Origin: Archangium sp.
GTDB lineage: Bacteria > Myxococcota > Myxococcia > Myxococcales > Myxococcaceae
Assembly: GCA_016793585.1 (NCBI GenBank)
Contig: JAEUJR010000401.1
Coordinates: forward strand, 1 to 7,215
DNA: 7,215 nt
Direction of reading: 5' to 3'
Shown: positions 6,613-7,215 of the stretch, piece by piece
Layout of the letters: every line of letters begins with the position of its first letter
Position numbering within the stretch: position 1 is the first letter of the stretch
Made by a program: the position numbers and the translations under genes
The notes under the pieces: generated by a model
Seen by the model: the letters and a program-made list of their open reading frames with translations, nothing else
Database searches by the model: none
Told to the model about the DNA's origin: nothing

Positions 6613-6837
6613 TCACGAGGCAGGCGACTCGAGCTCCTTGAGCATGAACAGGTACAGACCTTCGACCTTCTTGCGCGCCCACGGCGTTCGCCGCAGGAAC
6701 GTGAGGCTCGATTTCACGCTCGGGTCGTGGGTGAAGCACCGAATGGGAATCTGTTTGCCCAGCGCTTCCCACCCGTAGTGCTGCTCGAGGCGGGTGACGA
6801 TCATCTCGAGCGTGATGCCGTGCAGCGGGTCAGCCAT
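6613..6837 (-). CDS. VF530 family (DUF2132) small protein, putative DNA-binding
   Basis: The 74-residue product matches the VF530 family nearly end to end: [20 protein letters not shown] at 3-22, then [13 protein letters not shown] (23-35), [20 protein letters not shown] (36-55) and KVEGLY (57-62). The family is a compact helical fold, and databases call it DNA-binding on structural resemblance rather than demonstrated function. Its size is typical and no signal peptide or membrane segment is present. The ATG at 6837 has GGAG (6845-6848) 7 bases upstream, and family homology starts within three residues of it. It is the first gene of the leftward block, 45 bases before the radical SAM gene, and is divergent from pyrG. 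Family assignment is firm; cellular role is unknown. Confidence 0.93.
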   Translation of the reverse strand: MADPLHGITLEMIVTRLEQHYGWEALGKQIPIRCFTHDPSVKSSLTFLRRTPWARKKVEGLYLFMLKELESPAS

Positions 6838-6942
6838 CTCTGGGCTCCATCACCGGGAGGATCAGGTCTAGTCGTTCTTCGCAGAAAAGCGCAGCCCATC
6901 GTCGTTGTTGACGGCATCGGGGCCAAAGGGAAATACCGGCCC
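6838..6942. promoter_or_regulatory. Divergent intergenic region between the VF530 gene and pyrG
   Basis: These 105 bases must hold the promoters for pyrG (rightward) and probably for the six-gene leftward block. Toward pyrG, TTGACG at 6908-6913 is a 5-of-6 match to a sigma-70 -35 box. Only a poor -10 candidate (AAATAC, 6931-6936) follows at 17 bases, which would place transcription start at or near the pyrG ATG. Toward the VF530 gene I see the GGAG ribosome binding site at 6845-6848 but no convincing promoter boxes. No stem-loop riboswitch or clear operator palindrome is evident. Confidence 0.4.
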
Positions 6943-7215
6943 ATGCGCACGCGAAAGACGAAGTTCATCTTCACCACCGGCGGCGTGGTGAGCTCCCTCG
7001 GCAAGGGCATGGCCTCGGCCTCGATGGGAGCGCTGCTCGAGAACCGCGGTCTCGACATCACGCTGATCAAGCTCGACCCGTACATCAACGTCGACCCCGG
7101 CACGATGAGCCCCACGCAGCACGGTGAGGTGTACGTCACCGACGACGGCGCCGAGACCGACCTCGACCTCGGGCACTACGAGCGCTTCACCGGCGCGAAG
7201 ATGACGCGGCTCAAC
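6943..7215 (+). CDS. pyrG: CTP synthase, N-terminal part (3'-truncated by window edge)
   Basis: CTP synthase makes CTP from UTP, ATP and glutamine, the last step of pyrimidine nucleotide synthesis. The 91 residues seen are the start of the synthetase domain: [13 protein letters not shown] at 11-23 is the ATP-binding loop (K21 equals E. coli K18), [15 protein letters not shown] is at 43-57, and [20 protein letters not shown] at 60-79 holds the metal-binding acidic residues (D75 equals E. coli D72). The rest, including the C-terminal glutaminase domain, lies beyond the window. The ATG at 6943 matches the family N-terminus with three extra residues, and no in-frame ATG or GTG occurs between it and 6862. 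No ribosome binding site lies at normal distance; the nearest purine run (AAAGGG, 6925-6930) ends 12 bases upstream. Confidence 0.97.
   Translation, partial: MRTRKTKFIFTTGGVVSSLGKGMASASMGALLENRGLDITLIKLDPYINVDPGTMSPTQHGEVYVTDDGAETDLDLGHYERFTGAKMTRLN

Noticed and set aside
1885..6837. Defence island or mobile element interpretation of the six-gene block
   Set aside because: There is no integrase, transposase, nuclease, toxin pair, direct repeat or tRNA, and codon use looks uniform with the flanking manC and pyrG.

Overview
The window is high-GC DNA with densely packed genes and strong G/C preference at third codon positions. A lipoprotein with an Asp/Gly/Ser/Thr-rich tail, a VF530 protein, a B12-type radical SAM protein and a stand-alone ManC fit a Myxococcota (myxobacterium-like) chromosome. 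That placement is an inference from style, not proof. No RNA gene, insertion sequence, CRISPR array, phage gene or attachment site is visible. No gene-free stretch exceeds about 105 bases.

Layout, left to right: the last 40 codons of an unrecognised plus-strand gene (1-125) converge on manC (137-1216, minus), a mannose-1-phosphate guanylyltransferase. A 75-base gap separates manC from a divergent plus-strand YdeI/OmdA-family gene (1292-1903). The 3' end of that gene overlaps the 3' end of a minus-strand block by 19 bases. The block reads right to left as a probable six-gene operon: VF530 protein (6837-6613), radical SAM protein (6567-4933), small lipoprotein (4943-4425), CoA-type Nudix hydrolase (4408-3839), soluble transhydrogenase SthA (3817-2423) and a small HD hydrolase of the SpoT/MESH1 type (2418-1885). 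Gaps between successive genes are 45, -11, 16, 21 and 4 bases. A 105-base divergent region then leads to pyrG (6943 onward, plus), the first 91 codons of CTP synthase.

Taken together: manC and pyrG are conserved sugar-nucleotide and pyrimidine-nucleotide genes. The minus-strand block is more unusual. Its last three genes all act, by family, on nucleotide cofactors or alarmones: CoA pyrophosphate cleavage, NADPH/NAD+ hydride exchange, and pppGpp or possibly NADPH phosphate removal. Its first three genes are a putative DNA-binding VF530 protein, a radical SAM enzyme of unknown substrate, and a lipoprotein translationally coupled to it. The best candidates for undescribed biology are the SthA/HD-hydrolase pair and the radical SAM/lipoprotein pair.
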